A DNA stretch of 64,000 nt from Polyporus tsugae (lineage: Eukaryota > Basidiomycota > Agaricomycetes > Polyporales > Polyporaceae): positions 5,270,001 to 5,334,000 of the forward strand of contig JAHRBS010000004.1 of assembly GCA_024305745.1 (NCBI GenBank). The letters run 5' to 3'. Shown piece after piece: positions 11,370 to 23,914 of the stretch (within the stretch, counting starts at the first letter, position 1; each line of letters opens with the position of its first letter). The notes below the pieces were generated by a model, which made no database searches, had not been told where the DNA came from, and saw only the letters and a program-made list of their open reading frames with translations. The translations under genes and the position numbers were made by a program.

Positions 11370-11798
11370 ATGCGCGAATTTTTTGCATTCCTCGGCAAGC
11401 GTTCCATAGCTTGCTTGAGACGGACCTGGGAGGAGATTCGAAAGGTAAGTGCGCTTTCCCAGCCTCAAGACCCGCTTCTCACATTGTTGCTTTTGTGTCC
11501 ACAGCCGCAGGTCTTCAACGACAAGCCGGTTGCACAGACCCCGGTCGACATCACCCTCTCATTCACCCCGGAGGCGTCCAGCCGCTCCTCCTCGCCCAAG
11601 CACGAGTGCGCCCTCGCGTCCAGCGTCCTCTCCTCGTCCAGCCTCGAGGACATCATCTCGTCCAGCCGCCCCTTCTCGCCCAGTCGCGACCGCATCCTTG
11701 CGTATGCCCGCCCCTCCTCGTCGCTGGAGGGCGATTATACCTTCAGGGTCCCCACAGATCCCTCGGACTTCGTGCTTAGCACCGCCGTCTCGAAGTAA
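11370..11798 (+). CDS. Unrecognised short Ser/Pro-rich protein
   Basis: ATG 11370 opens an exon to 11444. An intron at 11445-11504 (GTAAGT..CCACAG, 60 bp) leads to the second exon, 11505-11798, giving about 122 residues. The first exon encodes MREFFAFLGKRSIACLRRTW, an amphipathic basic helix. The rest is Ser/Arg/Pro-rich (EASSRSSSPK, SSSSLEDIISSSRPFSPS). The 60-bp intron is also open in frame, so a longer unspliced form is possible. No family recognised. Confidence 0.35.
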   Translation: MREFFAFLGKRSIACLRRTWEEIRKVSALSQPQDPLLTLLLLCPQPQVFNDKPVAQTPVDITLSFTPEASSRSSSPKHECALASSVLSSSSLEDIISSSRPFSPSRDRILAYARPSSSLEGDYTFRVPTDPSDFVLSTAVSK

Positions 11799-12519
11799 GG
11801 CGAGATATCGCGGTTCTCATCTGCATCTCAGTAAGTCGCCGCACTCACGCTTTGCTCATGTCCAATCAACTGATGTGTTTCCCTAGGCGTTAAGAACCGA
11901 ACCTGAAGGCTGGGGTCGAGCATCGCTCGTTCGTTCGTCGCCTCGTGCATGTGGCCCTTTCGAATAAGGTTTTCGTATTTCGTAGTCAAGCATCATCATC
12001 GGGAGTCAGACTGGCATGACGTAGGGGGATCAATGCTAGAGCTCGAGTTCATCGTATTGCATTAGTTGCTTGTTCATTGTTAGTTAGTCGTTCGTCTATG
12101 TAAAAAATTTCGTCGTCATGCATCATTGGGGTTCGCACCGCAGTAGTCGGCGCTCAAGAGCAGACGGGCGTGCGGGCATGACGTGGGACTGTGCCCATAA
12201 ATTCCGGTCTGATTCTTCCCAGTTTGGTTAGAATGCCGGTCTTCCGTCTGGGGGCCAGATACAGAACAATGATGTATGCGTATCCGGAAGAAGGGGAGAC
12301 AAAGTTCAGTTGTGAAGGTGGCAGTGCTGTCCACATTACTCGGCTTTATTTAATCACGCGTAACCTTTCCTCCCGACCACGACCTCTCAGCCTCTCTGCT
12401 TCTCTGCTGTTGGTGTTGACCACAGTAGATTCCCTATCTACATCTCTGCCTCATCGGCTATTGTGGTGTCGACCCGGTAGCTGATCTCACCGCTGACTCT
12501 GTTCGGGCCTCCACCGTCC
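11799..12519. other. Left end region of the DNA transposon
   Basis: No gene is seen. It holds one arm of a 37-nt inverted repeat (12144-12180) and the half-element motifs GGTGTTGACC (12412) and GGTGTCGACC (12465), directly before ATG 12520. I could not fix the outer terminus of the transposon. Confidence 0.5.
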
Positions 12520-12555
12520 ATGCCCGCACGCCCGTCTGCTCTTGAGCGCCGACTA
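12144..12555. repeat. 37-nt perfect inverted repeat spanning the transposase start codon
   Basis: The arm at 12144-12180 is the exact reverse complement of 12519-12555. The downstream arm contains ATG 12520 and the first twelve codons of the transposase-associated frame. A transcript starting left of 12144 could fold the two arms together around a 338-nt loop and bury the start codon. Confidence 0.9.
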
Positions 12556-15500
12556 GCTCGGTACTCCGTAGAGGCTGAATCCGACGATGTGGCCGATCGT
12601 CTCGCGCAGCAGGTCATGGCAATGACCATTGCAGACGAGGGCCCCGACATTAACTCGCAGCCGAGCAAGCTTTGGACACCTCGACGGCAGTTTCAAAAGG
12701 CACGACCAGTTCTTGAACCTGCTATAGGTGCCTCCATGTCGTCTGCTCTTGCCGATGCCTTCCAGTGGACGTCATCGACCATGTCCTCCCCCTCTGCTCC
12801 GCATCCCGTTCCGTCTACTTCGTCTACCACTTCCTCCACCACTCGTCCTACGCCATCTTCGTCAAGCAACCTTTCCTTCATCCCTTCTACCTCCGTACGG
12901 TCCCCACCCTCTGAGAGGCGAGAATCGCGTCAGCATATTACCATGGAACATGTTTCTAATGAAGAAGAGCGTCCTGCTCGACTTCCTCGTCGGACCGCTG
13001 CTCAGAAAGCGATCGAGGATCAGCTCAAAACTGCCACCCTGATTCACGAGGATCTACAGTAATACACCGGTCCTTCGGACAGTAAATCTAATTTGCCCTC
13101 CTGCGCCGTCCCGTGCTTATTTTCACCCAATCGGACCTGACCATGTTCATGAGGGCCTCGATGGCTACCATATACCAAAATTCTGTGAGATACAATGAGG
13201 ATTCTGAACAGATCGAGTCCAATCTTTGCTTACCCCGTTATCGTGGTTCCCTCAGTCCTTCGGACACCTTGATTTTGCCTAATGCAGCGACATTTTCATC
13301 TAAGCGACAGTAGCCGACCAGAGCCGAGACACGGATATGGGAAATCAGCAAGTTAGCGCTCGTCCGGAGGAGCGTTGGATGCAAGTTTCAAGGTAAAATA
13401 TGTGCTGTTTGCGTGTGCAGGGACAGAGCATCGTGAAATGCTCATCAAAAGAAACATACATACAGATGTGAGTCCTGAATGAGTCTTTGGTGGTGAGGCT
13501 GTCGTCGATCTTGAGCAATGCTCCGGACGAACTAATTTTGCCCTCAAAACCACGCTAATTCAGGCATCGAAGAACAGCGGGGACGCGTTATGGGCCGAAA
13601 CTCAAGGTTTGAGAATAGATAATACATTGCAGGATATCCATAACCAACTTGGATGCAGGGGAACAGCGGGAGAATGGGAAAATGCGGACTGTCCGAAGGA
13701 GCCATGGTGTCCGAAGGACCGGTGTATTACTGTACGCCTTTGCGAGGGGAAGGCCAGACAGCAGCCGACTTTGCAACTCTACTATGAACTTCGCGACGGC
13801 ATTCGAAACAGTGCAAAGTCTATTGAGCTGCTCAATCGTCGCGATACTCGTGTGCAAAAGGAACGCGAGGAGCTGCTTGAACGCTGTACTCGACTTCGTC
13901 AGACGCTTGCCGCTTGGAAGCAGGTTGTGTGTCTTCCGGTAGAGCCTCGGGAGGTCGACACAAGTGAGTTATCCATTGCACATCCAACATTCGATGCTGA
14001 TGCGGTGATAGGTCATCACTTTGAACGCCCAATCGACGGCCATGGCGAGCTTATTCAGGCATGCTGTTTGCTAGTGATGGTCTGCCGGGTCGTGATGGGG
14101 ATCAGCCGGCGTGCTGGCGACTTCATTATGGGCATGCTCACAATCATCATCTCTCTCATTTCCCATCATCTCGACGGCACGCACGTGAACCTACCTAGAC
14201 AGACATTGAATCAATTACCTTCTACTTTCGAAACTGTCGAGTCTTGGTTCCGTTTGGATGGCAAGGTCATTATTCGTGCGGCTTGCGTCCGTTGCCACGC
14301 CAACTATCCTCCCGTCGACGGCCCAAGCCCATATCCTTCGAAGTGTACCAACTATCCCATTCCTGGGTCGGTATGCAATGAAACCCTCCTAGACAGCAAT
14401 GGCCAACCGCTCAAGATCGTTACCACGCATTCCTTCGAGGATTATGTTGGCGGCCTCTTCGCGAACGCCGTGACGGAGGGCTACATCATGCAATCACGCG
14501 AGAAGGTGCAGGGACCGGCCCCGAGCATCCTCAATACTCCTCACGATGCTGACTTCCTCCGGAACCTACGGGGTCATGATGGGGCGTTGTTTTACGCCAG
14601 CCAGGATGGAGAGGACGAGGCAAGGCTGACGTTTGCGCTATGTGTCGACTTCTTCGCAACGGAAGGCATGCGCGTGCGCGGTCCGAGCACCTCCCTCGGG
14701 ATTATTGCCCTGGCATGTCTCGACCTCCCAGTCGAAATACGCTACAAGCCCGAATACATGTTCCTCTGGACCATCATCCCCGGTCCTACAGAGCCATCGT
14801 TGACGGAGCTCAATCATTACATTGATCCCCTTGTCACGATAATGCTCGAGTCTTGGATCTACGGACTACGTCTCAGTCGTACTGCACTGAAACCCGAGGG
14901 CCGGACGGCTCGCTCCGGCATAGCCCTCGTGGTTTGCGACCTCCCTGCAGCGCGGAAGACATCACAGCTAGCAGCTTCGACCTCCAAGATATTCTGCTCC
15001 GTCTGCAACTGTTGGGACGTGCGGGATCACCAGGGACACATCGTTCGAGACTGGCGTAAGCTACGTGGACGCTACGACTACGAACAATGGCAACCTCGAG
15101 ACATCGAAGTCTTACGGACGGCTGCCCTCAACTGGCGCGATGCACAGAGTGCTGGAGACCGGGAGAGAATATTTACTACCCATGGTGTTCGGTGGTCCCC
15201 TCTCTGGCGCTTACCATACTGGGATCCATCCCGGCAACTTGTGGTTGACAGTATGCATTGCCTCTTGGAGGGACTGGTCAAATTCCACTGTCTCCGTGCC
15301 CTGCAGCTCCAGGAGACTGCTGTTTACAGCGATCCAGCTCGCCCACCTGCGTTTGTGTGGGAATTTGGGATGCCCGATGTTGTTGACGAAGACGACGCTG
15401 CAGATCATGGAGCTGAAGTCGCGGATGAGGTTCCCGACGACATTCCCGACGACATTCCCGACGACATCACGAATGAGCTATCGTGGTCAGAGAAGGAGCT

Positions 15501-17031
15501 GAAGGACTTGCGCAAGGTCCACGCGGCTCTCGCCGCCGAACTCTGCGATGAGGGTGAGCTTGTCCCTGGACGTGGTGTTCGCTCTCCTACTGGGCTTCGG
15601 TCATATCTCAGCAAAAGATTGCTCCGATGCCTCACCTATGTTCAAAAGGACCTGGGAGTGGATGTAGCATCCTCAGGGCATCGTACACGAGTGACCAAAG
15701 CAGACATTGCCCGATCCCTGGTGGAATGGGTAAGTTTGTTTCAAGTTTATACATGATCGCGTTTCAACGTTACTGATGGTCATCTCATTCTTTAGCGGCT
15801 GAAGCATCCGTGGAAGTCCACCAGGCAGGTTACGAAGATTATAACTCCCGACGTCTTCGAGAAATTCCATCACGTCGTCAAACATACGATCACGCCGTCC
15901 TGGATCGGATCTGTTCCACACAACTTCGGGGAGGCTGCAGCTGGTACTCCAAAGGCTGATGAGTGGCGGAGTGTTTTCACTATATACCTCCCCATCACCC
16001 TTCTCCTCCTTTTCGATCAGCCAGATAGCTCTCCGCAGCTGAGAGCTGTCTTGGACCACACGATGCAGTTGGTCTGTGCAGTGCTCCTCGCTTGCAAGCG
16101 TGCAACCACCTCGCGCCGCATGCAAAAGTATCAACAATATCTGCAAAGGTACATCAAGGAGCTACCTGAGCTATACCCCGACCTCGGTTGCGAATCAATT
16201 CATCATTTGGCCTTTCACATATACGATTTTCTCAAGCTCTTTGGACCTGTCCATTCCTGGTGGGCTTTCCCCTTTGAACGGCTCATCGGCCAGTTGCAAC
16301 GCATACCCACCAACCACAAATTCGGTGCGTTTCGCCGTTTCCCAGGCACGTTCTGAAGGCTAATGTTATTTAGGTCAACTGGAGCAGACAATCCATCGCG
16401 CATTTTTGCGTGCTGCGAACTTGCGACGTTGGCTTTCGAGGCCCAACTGTCCCGATGTCATTCGCCGATGCAAGACTCTCTTCGACAAGCTGTACGGAGA
16501 GAAGCAAGATCGCACCGCACATATACAGGAACTGGCTTTCGCCGACGACGACTCATCGAAACCGTCCCGACCGGTTCAGACACCGGAGGATCTCCGGAGG
16601 CTTATCCGTCGCAGCCATGTGACTCTGCATGCTCGATACCGTGCGGATGGCGTCATTTACGCCCGAGCGGAAACCCATCTCGGGAACAGTCTTATTCTAT
16701 TCTACCCCCAAGGCGTTCGGACATCGTCGGCGATTCCTGGGTCAATACAATACATCTACTCGGTGGATGGCCATCTTCGCTTCGCTGTTCGTCGATACTC
16801 TGCCCTCGCGCTTGGGAGTCTTGATCCCTTTGTTCGGTATCCCGATTTCCCGGCCCGGACTTGGTCTACGCAGGGAACAAACACATTGGAAGAAGTCGAG
16901 GTATCTTGGGTCTTTTGTCACTTTGCTCAGTACAGTATCTCCGATGCTCACGTCGTCGTCTTGGCTTTGAGTCAGGTGAGCAACATGATCCATTTCTTGT
17001 TCGTCGTGAACTAAAATTGGCCAAGGTTTAA
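12520..17031 (+). CDS. Plavaka-like (CACTA superfamily) transposase
   Basis: The main exon is open about 13600-15729. Introns 15730-15795, 16325-16373 and 16976-17025 lead to a short final exon ending SQV-stop at 17031. The N-terminal part, 12520-13062 (ESDDVADRLAQQVMAMTI, DINSQPSKLWTPR), probably belongs to the same gene, but splicing across 13062-13600 is unclear. Family signs: a Cys-rich patch (CVRCHANYP..KC); the CVDFFATEGMRVRGPSTS strand with a probable catalytic Asp; LDLPVEIRYKPEYMFL; IIPGPTEPSLTELNHYI; CDLPAARK; VVDSMHCLLEGLVKFH with a second Asp; and WWAFPFERLIGQLQ with a probable catalytic Glu. This is the typical order of Plavaka/Tnp2-like DDE transposases, which excise and insert DNA in the nucleus. 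No stop codon interrupts the conserved part. A PDDI-type repeat occurs at about 15425-15470. Confidence 0.8.
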
Positions 17032-17399
17032 TATGCTGTCAAGTTCTATTGTCTCGGGGTGCACTTCGTGCAGCGACTGTAATGTATTATTGTGATAACA
17101 ATACAATAAGGACTACTTCACTTCACGTTACATTCACAACGGCAGATCGACAATGGATCATCGGCTATAAAGATGCTCCGCCCAACACCGCCATCGCACC
17201 AACCACACTGGACGCTGGTCGTCGGAACTTCATTCTACGCTCCTGTCTTTACACTGCTTCTACGGCTCAATTGCGTGTTGACGCGACTGAGCGGCTTTGC
17301 TACACTCCTTACGCTACCTCTGCGACTCTCTGCCTCCTCATGGATTCTACTTACTTCTCTGCGCAGGCGCTTTACCAGTTCGGCGCGCGTGCTCTAGGA

Positions 17400-20081
17400 A
17401 TGGGCCCATCATCCTCGTCTCAGCGGGCTGAGATAACCTCCGGTTCTTCCGAGGCACCCGGGCTCCCGCGCCAGTCTCACACCTCGTACCCCATGGACAT
17501 TGACTCTACGGGAAGTCCAACGGTGAGTACCTCGGTGCTAATCTAAAGGCTGTTGTCGTATTGATCATTGATTGTACACAGGCCACGATAACGTCTGTGA
17601 CGTTCTCAAGCACTTCGCTATCGATGCAGCCATCGAATCTAGCTTCTAGACATCCATTCCCGTCGATTCCCGGAGACTTTTCATTCCCCCCGTCCTTGTC
17701 CCCCGCTCAGAACACTCAACCTCCGATCATTTATCCTAGCATATCCCCCATCGAGGCTCCGGAATCTTCAGCTCGGTCCTCGGAATCATCTGCGAAGGTC
17801 CGTTTACTGGAGGCTCCGTCCATCCCAGTCGAAAACTTGCAGAGACGCTTGCGGACGGAGCAGGCGAAATCGTCGGCAGCTTCGCAGAAACAACGGCAGC
17901 GTCAACGTCTTGCAATCGAGACAGCCCGCGAGACAGCCCGCGAAGCTACGACGATGCAGTACGCGCAAAACATCGAGATGTGGGAGCAAAGAGCAGCACG
18001 TTACGAGCAACAGCTTCAAGCGCAGGAGGCTCGTTTGGCGCAGGTTACCGCGGAGCACGTCGCGGTGACCAACGAGTTGCATGGTGCCCTCAATGCACGA
18101 GGAGAGCAACTCGCTTTTCTCCAGTCCAGCGTGCAAGAGAAAGATGCGGTGATCAACCAGATACGGGCGGGGTGTCAGCAGCTTAGTGCGAGGCTTGAAG
18201 ACGTTCAGCTCGAGCTGGACAAGGAGAGGGACACACTGGCAGCCGCGACGATTCGACTTGAGATGCGTCATGAGAGGGAGACTGCCGCTGCCGAACGCGA
18301 GCGGGAGATGCTCGCACTCGAAGAGAGAATGACTCGGACGTTTCAGGTGAGCCGATTAGTACACCAGTGGGACCCCATATGCTGATCCACTCTTCGTAGA
18401 CTATCACTGCGAATGCATCTTCAACTTCTCGTGCTTCATCAGTACCTCCCTCAGTACCTCCCTCTCGCGTATCCTCAGTACCTCCCCCTCTCGCATCCGA
18501 TCTCGCTGCTCCTCGGGAATCATCCACCACCCAACCTCCTCACGCATCCTCTACCGCTCATTTGCGCTCATCCTCCACCACTTCTCGACCGTCTCTTCCG
18601 TCCGCTCCTTCTCGTCCATCGGCTCCTTCTCGCTCATCGGCTCCTTCTCGCTCATCGGCTCCTTCTCGCTCATCGGCTCCTTCTCGCTCATCGGCTCCTT
18701 CTCACCCATCCTCTACCGCTACAGCTCTCTCGGTTCCTCGTTCTCACGCGCCCTATGCCGCTCCGTCTCGTATACCCCAGACTGCTCCCTATCGCCCATC
18801 CTCTGCCGCTACTTCACCACGACGACAACCACTATCCCCCATCCTGGCCGACGATTCATCCGAATCGTCCTCCACCCCCGAATGCACTCCACCTCCTGAT
18901 GAGTCCATTTCTGACAACTTCGGGGACATACCGGAACGGCAGCCGTCGACTCTCCCACCTGATCGCATGCCATGCCTTGTCAAGCGGACCCATCCCGATG
19001 CGAGAGCGGTCGCGAAGGCAGTCGCTGATGAGAAAAAGTCAGTGGGCCGAGAGAACCGCAATGAGCATCTCAAGCAGGTCCGGGCCGTCTTCGCAGAGTT
19101 CCTCGGCGCGCCTGAGGATGAGGACTTCGTTAGCGGTCATATCGCTGCTTCACGGGATGTCGTCGAGGCTTACTTGAACGGCAAGGGCTTTGGCCCCGAT
19201 CGGAACGACCTCCACTTCTCGGACCTGCCACCTCACCGCAACGCCTGGAATCGCGCGGTTGCTGCGGAGCTAGGTGCTATTCTGTTCGCGAGGCAGCGCA
19301 GTGGGAAATGGCGTCTACCAGACGGTAGTCGGGTATCTCTCGCATCGCAGCCATATTGGGAGGACGCCGTTCTCGAGAAATTCTACCGTCAGTGCACACG
19401 CTGGGTGATGGCAAAGCGCCAAGTCGTTACGGATGCGTCTACCGGTCTTCGTCGACAGGAGTCTTGGACGGAGACCAATACGCGACGATGCCTTGAAGCA
19501 GAAGAGCAGCATAGGCTTGGAAGGCAGAGGGAGCGCAGGGGCAAGGTACATTCCCGATGCCGTGAGCCGTGCATTTGCTGACAGGCAACAAACAGCGTTG
19601 GGAAAGGCGGAAGATAACTTGCAAAGCAAAAATCACCTTCACCACGACGACGTTCGATCGAAATCAATGGAAGCAGTTTCTCGAAATCATCGAAACTCTG
19701 GGGAAAGAAGGCATGAGCTCCGACGAGTCGACAGCGGAGGAGGCCACCCATCGTCCATGCTATCGAGTCTCTGTCTTCCCGTGGAGACGCGACTTTGACG
19801 CAATCATGGATAAGATCGACGCTGAACGATTCGGTCCACAGAGTGGTTACAGCGCCAGGGGCTCCCGCCCGACACCCCGTCATCGCCAGGATAGGGCGGG
19901 TGCGGACGACATCCATCTCAGCCGTCGCGAGCCTGTGCTCGGCCTCCCAGTCTCCTTCTACGACGAACAATGGCTCAAAGGATGTTCCAGCGATTACATC
20001 GAGCGGGTGCTATGCGTTTCCGAGGAAGCATTCGACTGGGTGGTTCAAATAGCCAATTTGTACGGCACGAGTAGCACTTGA
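17400..20081 (+). CDS. Transposon companion protein, coiled-coil plus conserved C-terminus
   Basis: Four exons, 17400-17522, 17582-18346, 18400-19545 and 19596-20081, join in frame (introns of 59, 53 and 50 bp) to about 839 residues. ATG 17082 is an alternative start. In order: a Ser/Pro-rich N-terminus; a long coiled coil (about residues 140-290, rich in Glu, Gln, Ala, Arg); a linker with an APSRSS repeat (from about 18590); a conserved region (DLHFSDLPPHRNAWNRAV, LPDGSRVSLASQPYWEDAVL); and a C-terminal block with LGKEGMSSDES and REPVLGLPVSFYDEQWL. I recall this C-terminal block lying next to Plavaka transposases in Agaricomycetes, so I infer an accessory factor of the same element. Its biochemical role is unknown. 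Confidence 0.65.
18590..18712. repeat. Coding minisatellite, 18-bp unit
   Basis: The unit CTCCTTCTCGCTCATCGG recurs about six times, encoding SAPSRS repeats in the companion protein. Confidence 0.85.
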
Positions 20082-20166
20082 TCTCTTGGACTGGACGGTC
20101 TCTTGGACTGGACAATCATGTGAGGACGACGCCATTGTAAATGTGTCATATGTACAGATAATTTAA

Positions 20167-20600
20167 CAGTCGACACCGAAATCTTGCGGGGGAGGCTTGG
20201 CGAAGGCTTGCGCGTTTCCGAGCGCGTATGCTCTTGAAGGAATCGGCTGAGAGATACCACAGGTTGGGTCGACACCACAACACATACGGCGTGCGGGGAA
20301 TGAGAAATGAGGATTCGGGAAGTCCGTCGGGTCTACACTACGACACACTGAGGCTTGGGGAGGACGAAAGCGAAGTCGAGGCCTATTGCCGATTACAGAG
20401 GCTGTACCTCGTGGGAGTTTGTCAGGGCCGATGGGCGCTTTCCCGTCGTCAACTTCTCTTCGCCTCCCACAGTCCCACTCTCTCAACCCCTGCTTCCCTC
20501 CACCTCCCCTCACTGGTTGTAGCGGTGTTGACCGCGGCATCCTCCACCTCCCTGCTCCTCTGCTCTCTGCTCTCTGCCCACGGTGGTGTGTTGGCCATCG
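20167..20600. repeat. Paired-motif element, copy C
   Basis: GGGTCGACACC (20266) and GGGTCTACAC (20329), 63 bp apart, face GGTGTTGACC (20524) and a degenerate GGTGTGTTGGCC (20585). An outer AGTCGACACCGAAATCTTGC at 20167 resembles 8662. It lies between the transposon companion gene and the Crinkler-like gene. Confidence 0.75.
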
Positions 20601-20882
20601 TGGGTGCCATACTCCTCAGGCTGTATCTCTCTCGTTGTCTGGCTTTTGTTGGCGCGCAATTGGAGTCGCGCCGACCAAGGGACAGCCCCCGCAGTGCCAG
20701 AAGGAAATCAAAACAAAGGCAAGCCTCGAAATAGCAAGCCTGACAATCTGTTGTCTTATGTCAGTCTCCAGCACGTTGTTTCCTCATTCCCCTCGCGAAC
20801 CACACGAACACCCTCGCCCTCGACCACCACCCCCGCCCTCGACCACACCCCCTTGTGACACCACTCCCCGCCGATAGTCTCG

Positions 20883-23202
20883 ATGGTCGTTATGACGTTT
20901 AGGGCGATGCTCAACACGGAGCCGCACCATTTCGTGGCCGAGTTCAACAAATCATATGAACAGCTCAAGGCCAGTGACATCCTGAAGAAGGCTGCGAAGC
21001 ACCTCGAGGACTTTTTCGTCCGCTATAAGGGCCGTGTCGAACTTTCCAAGGACGTGAGGGGCCCACTTTTGCTTCGTTACCTAAATGAGGTGCGCAAAGT
21101 GGTTCAGATCCCCCTGTCCTGGACTCATGATTCGCAGGAGGACGCGTTTGCCGTCAGTTCAGAGCATCAGCCCGGTTCGCCCAGTACAGAGCCATTCCCT
21201 ACCTCCTACACCTTCTTGGCCGCCGACTGGTATCGGACAACCGGCTACAACCTCTCCTCGCTCGCCGTGGAAGACGACACTCTGCTTGCGTCCGTTGCCC
21301 CATCGCAGGACACCACTAGAGTCCGGTGGTACATCTTACTGTCTGGTATGTCAAATTAGTCGGACACTGCTAGTGGCCCGTGATCCCAACGCTTTACCCA
21401 GGATCGCTTGATCCGTTGCAACAATTTTTGCCCGACGGGGTCAAAGATGCTACCGTCCTCGTTGATGGTTTGTGATTTCGCATGCCTCGTTCTTTGTCAA
21501 CCACTCATATGTCTTGCGCAGCTCGCCGACGTTACATGGGTGAAGTGCTGCGGAGCCTGGTCAACAGGACCGAGACCGCGGTGTCATCGCCGTCCAGGGT
21601 GTCGGGGAAGCCGGAGTTGTTTGGTTCAGAACAACAGGCCCTCCAACCTGTTTCCATTGGCCTGTGTCCCAAATCTGACTACGGACCTGACCCCATACTG
21701 TTTGATCCTATCTTCGCCGAAGCCTACAACTTGCTCTCGAACCCTAACCTCGTCAAGCTTGAGGAGAGCTCACACGAACGCGATTTCGATATCCACAACG
21801 TGGTCAGCCAATTCAGGACCGTTGGCAACACCACATATAAGCGGGAACCCCAATTCAACGAGGCCGTCGTCTCTGTGCTGCGACTTCTTCTCGACTTCAT
21901 ATCTATCGAGTTGCACTACTGCGTCAAGGACAACAAAAATACGCGAGTGACGGAGATTGACTGGTTGTCGTTCTGCTCCACTGTTCATGGCCTTCGGTGC
22001 CTTCTGTTCACTGGGGAGGGCAAGAAGCATAGTAACATGGGGGGGAACCCCATCCTCCAGAACTTCCACGCGCTGCAACGCCTCTTCGCGGTCTCCGACG
22101 TAAGAGGATCAACGCAGTGATTCCTCTTCACACTTATCTAACGTATATTTCACAGGAACTCAAGCACTACCTGGCGTTGACCGGCTGTTCTTTTGTGGTC
22201 CTGACGGTAGCGGGTTCTGTCTTGAATGTCTGGTTCGGGTATTTCGGCGACAAGTTGTATGGCGCGCGGTTCTTCACATTCGACCTCTTGCGCTCCACAT
22301 GTGGATCATCCGTGGAGGAGAACCACAATCTCGCAGTCAAGCTCCAGATCGTTCGGAACACCGTGAGGAAGTTACACCGTCGCTACGTCGATCTTCACGC
22401 CTGCACGAGGCTTCCTACACTCCCTTACCTCTTTCCCCAACCGTCGTCCCTCCTGCAATGTCTCATCCCTCCACCCACCCCTGAGGTCGTCGACAGTCTT
22501 GCGTCCTTGAAACTCAATATCCACGAATATGTCGCCTCCCCCAGCCAACCAGAGCGCTGCCTCTACAAAGGTGTCATAACCAAGTCTGGCAAGGAACTCC
22601 ATGTCTACGTCAAGTTCGTCCCGAAGTATGGCGAAGCCGCACACCGCCTGCTCGCAGAACAGGACCCTCCTCTTGCCCCAAAGCTGTACTGGTGTGGCGA
22701 AATCATCGATGGCAAGACAATGGTCGTCATGGAAGAATTAGGGCGTGGCGAGAGCCTTATCCACCCCGCCCAAAACAACACTGACATCGACATCGTCAAG
22801 CGGGATATTCGCCAAGCCCTCGATCTCTTGCATGCGAATCATCTCGTCCACGGCGATGTCCGCCAGCCGAACATGGTGACAGCACACGGGCGTGGATACC
22901 TCATCGACTTCGACTCTGCTGGAAAGGACGGCGTTGCGAGGTATCCGCCGTCACTCAACTCGAAGATTGCTTGGTTTCAGTCATTTGCAGCGAAGGACCT
23001 TGCATTGCGGCCCATCCGAAAGGAACACGACAACTTCAGATTCGAGACCGTTCTCAAGGAGCTGGACAAGAAGCCTCGCCAAAAGCGGGCTAGGAAGGGT
23101 GAGCGGGCTAGGAAGGGTGAGGGGGAAGGTGACAGGTCGAGAAGGGACGATGACTCTGTAGCTGTAGTCACGTCGGACTTGGAGCGGATTGTCATGGCCT
23201 AA
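20883..23202 (+). CDS. Crinkler-like protein with kinase-like domain
   Basis: Four exons, 20883-21345, 21402-21467, 21522-22099 and 22156-23202 (introns of 54-56 bp), give about 717 residues. The N-terminal part, with THDSQ-EDAF and ADWYRTTGY, is shared with a decayed paralogue at 27533-28063. The middle part contains VTEIDWLSF and LLFTGEGKK, which could be the acidic and E-x-K strands of a restriction-endonuclease-like fold. The last 220 residues are kinase-like: YVKFVPKYGEAAHRLL, MVVMEELGRGESL, the catalytic loop HGDVRQPNM, and YLIDFDSAGKDGVARYPP followed by IRKEHDNFRFETV. That ending is typical of fungal Crinkler (CRN) kinase-like domains. In the HGDVRQPNM loop, Asp and Asn are both kept. 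A Lys/Arg-rich tail (KKPRQKRARKGE) may direct it to the nucleus. CRN-type proteins act as effector or conflict proteins; the role here is inferred only. Confidence 0.65.
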
Positions 23203-23600
23203 TGCCTAATGAGTCGCGCTCGTCGTTCTCCCGTTGTTGTCAGCGTCGGCGTGTCGTCATTGTCGTTATTGTTATCATCCTCACCATTCATGTATTCCTT
23301 TTAGTCTCATGCACTTGTATTGCCAATATGATTCTGCAGAGTTGATCACTCTGATTAGTTCGTCGCCACATTGAAGTTATGCGTCGGGCACCTTTTGAGT
23401 CAAATACGGGGGAAGATGAGATCAATCTATTGTTTCCGGTACACAGAATATCGCTGGATTCAGTACAAGGAATACAAACTCGCAAAAGTACAACAGCACC
23501 GAATACTATGTTTGAATTCGTGCCCCATGGGTTTTCGCCTGCGTTGACAGCTGCCTAGATGGATGTCCGCTCCAAGGGGTCGGCTGAGATGCCATGCGTT
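23203..23600. other. Intergenic region after the Crinkler-like gene
   Basis: No gene is seen. AT-richer than its neighbours, and presumably 3' flank of the Crinkler-like gene up to the paired-motif element. Confidence 0.5.
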
Positions 23601-23914
23601 GGGTCAACACCACAACACATGAAAGAGTGCGGAGAACGCGAAATGAGGAATCGTGTAAGTGCGTCGGGTCTACACCACGACACGCTGGGGCTTGAGGTAG
23701 GTGGCGACGAGGCGGCCGCGGAAGTGGTCCCCTCTACCCGTGGATCGTGGGAGTTTGTCAGCCCGACGGGCGCTTTCCCGCCGAACTCTCTTTGTCAACC
23801 CATCGACCTCCTCCCACCACCTCCTCCCTTTAGATGTAGCGGTGTTGACCGCAGCACCTGACACACCTCTCCGCCCCCTCCATACTCTGCTCTCTGTCCT
23901 CGGTGGTGTTGACC
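23601..23914. repeat. Paired-motif element, copy D
   Basis: GGGTCAACACC (23601) and GGGTCTACACC (23666), 65 bp apart, face GGTGTTGACC at 23841 and 23905, 64 bp apart. This is the most regular copy, with all four motifs intact. It lies 326 bp before the start of the 940-residue gene. Confidence 0.8.

Noticed and set aside
13974..14011. Intron candidate GTGAGT..GATAG in the transposase
   Set aside because: Only 38 bp, would shift the frame, and the exon is open without it.
18413..19177. 254-codon frame rich in Leu, Pro and His
   Set aside because: Frame shadow of the companion protein exon and its repeats.
20080..20112. Doubled CTCTTGGACTGGAC as the transposon terminus
   Set aside because: Short tandem slip with no matching inverted copy at the left end.
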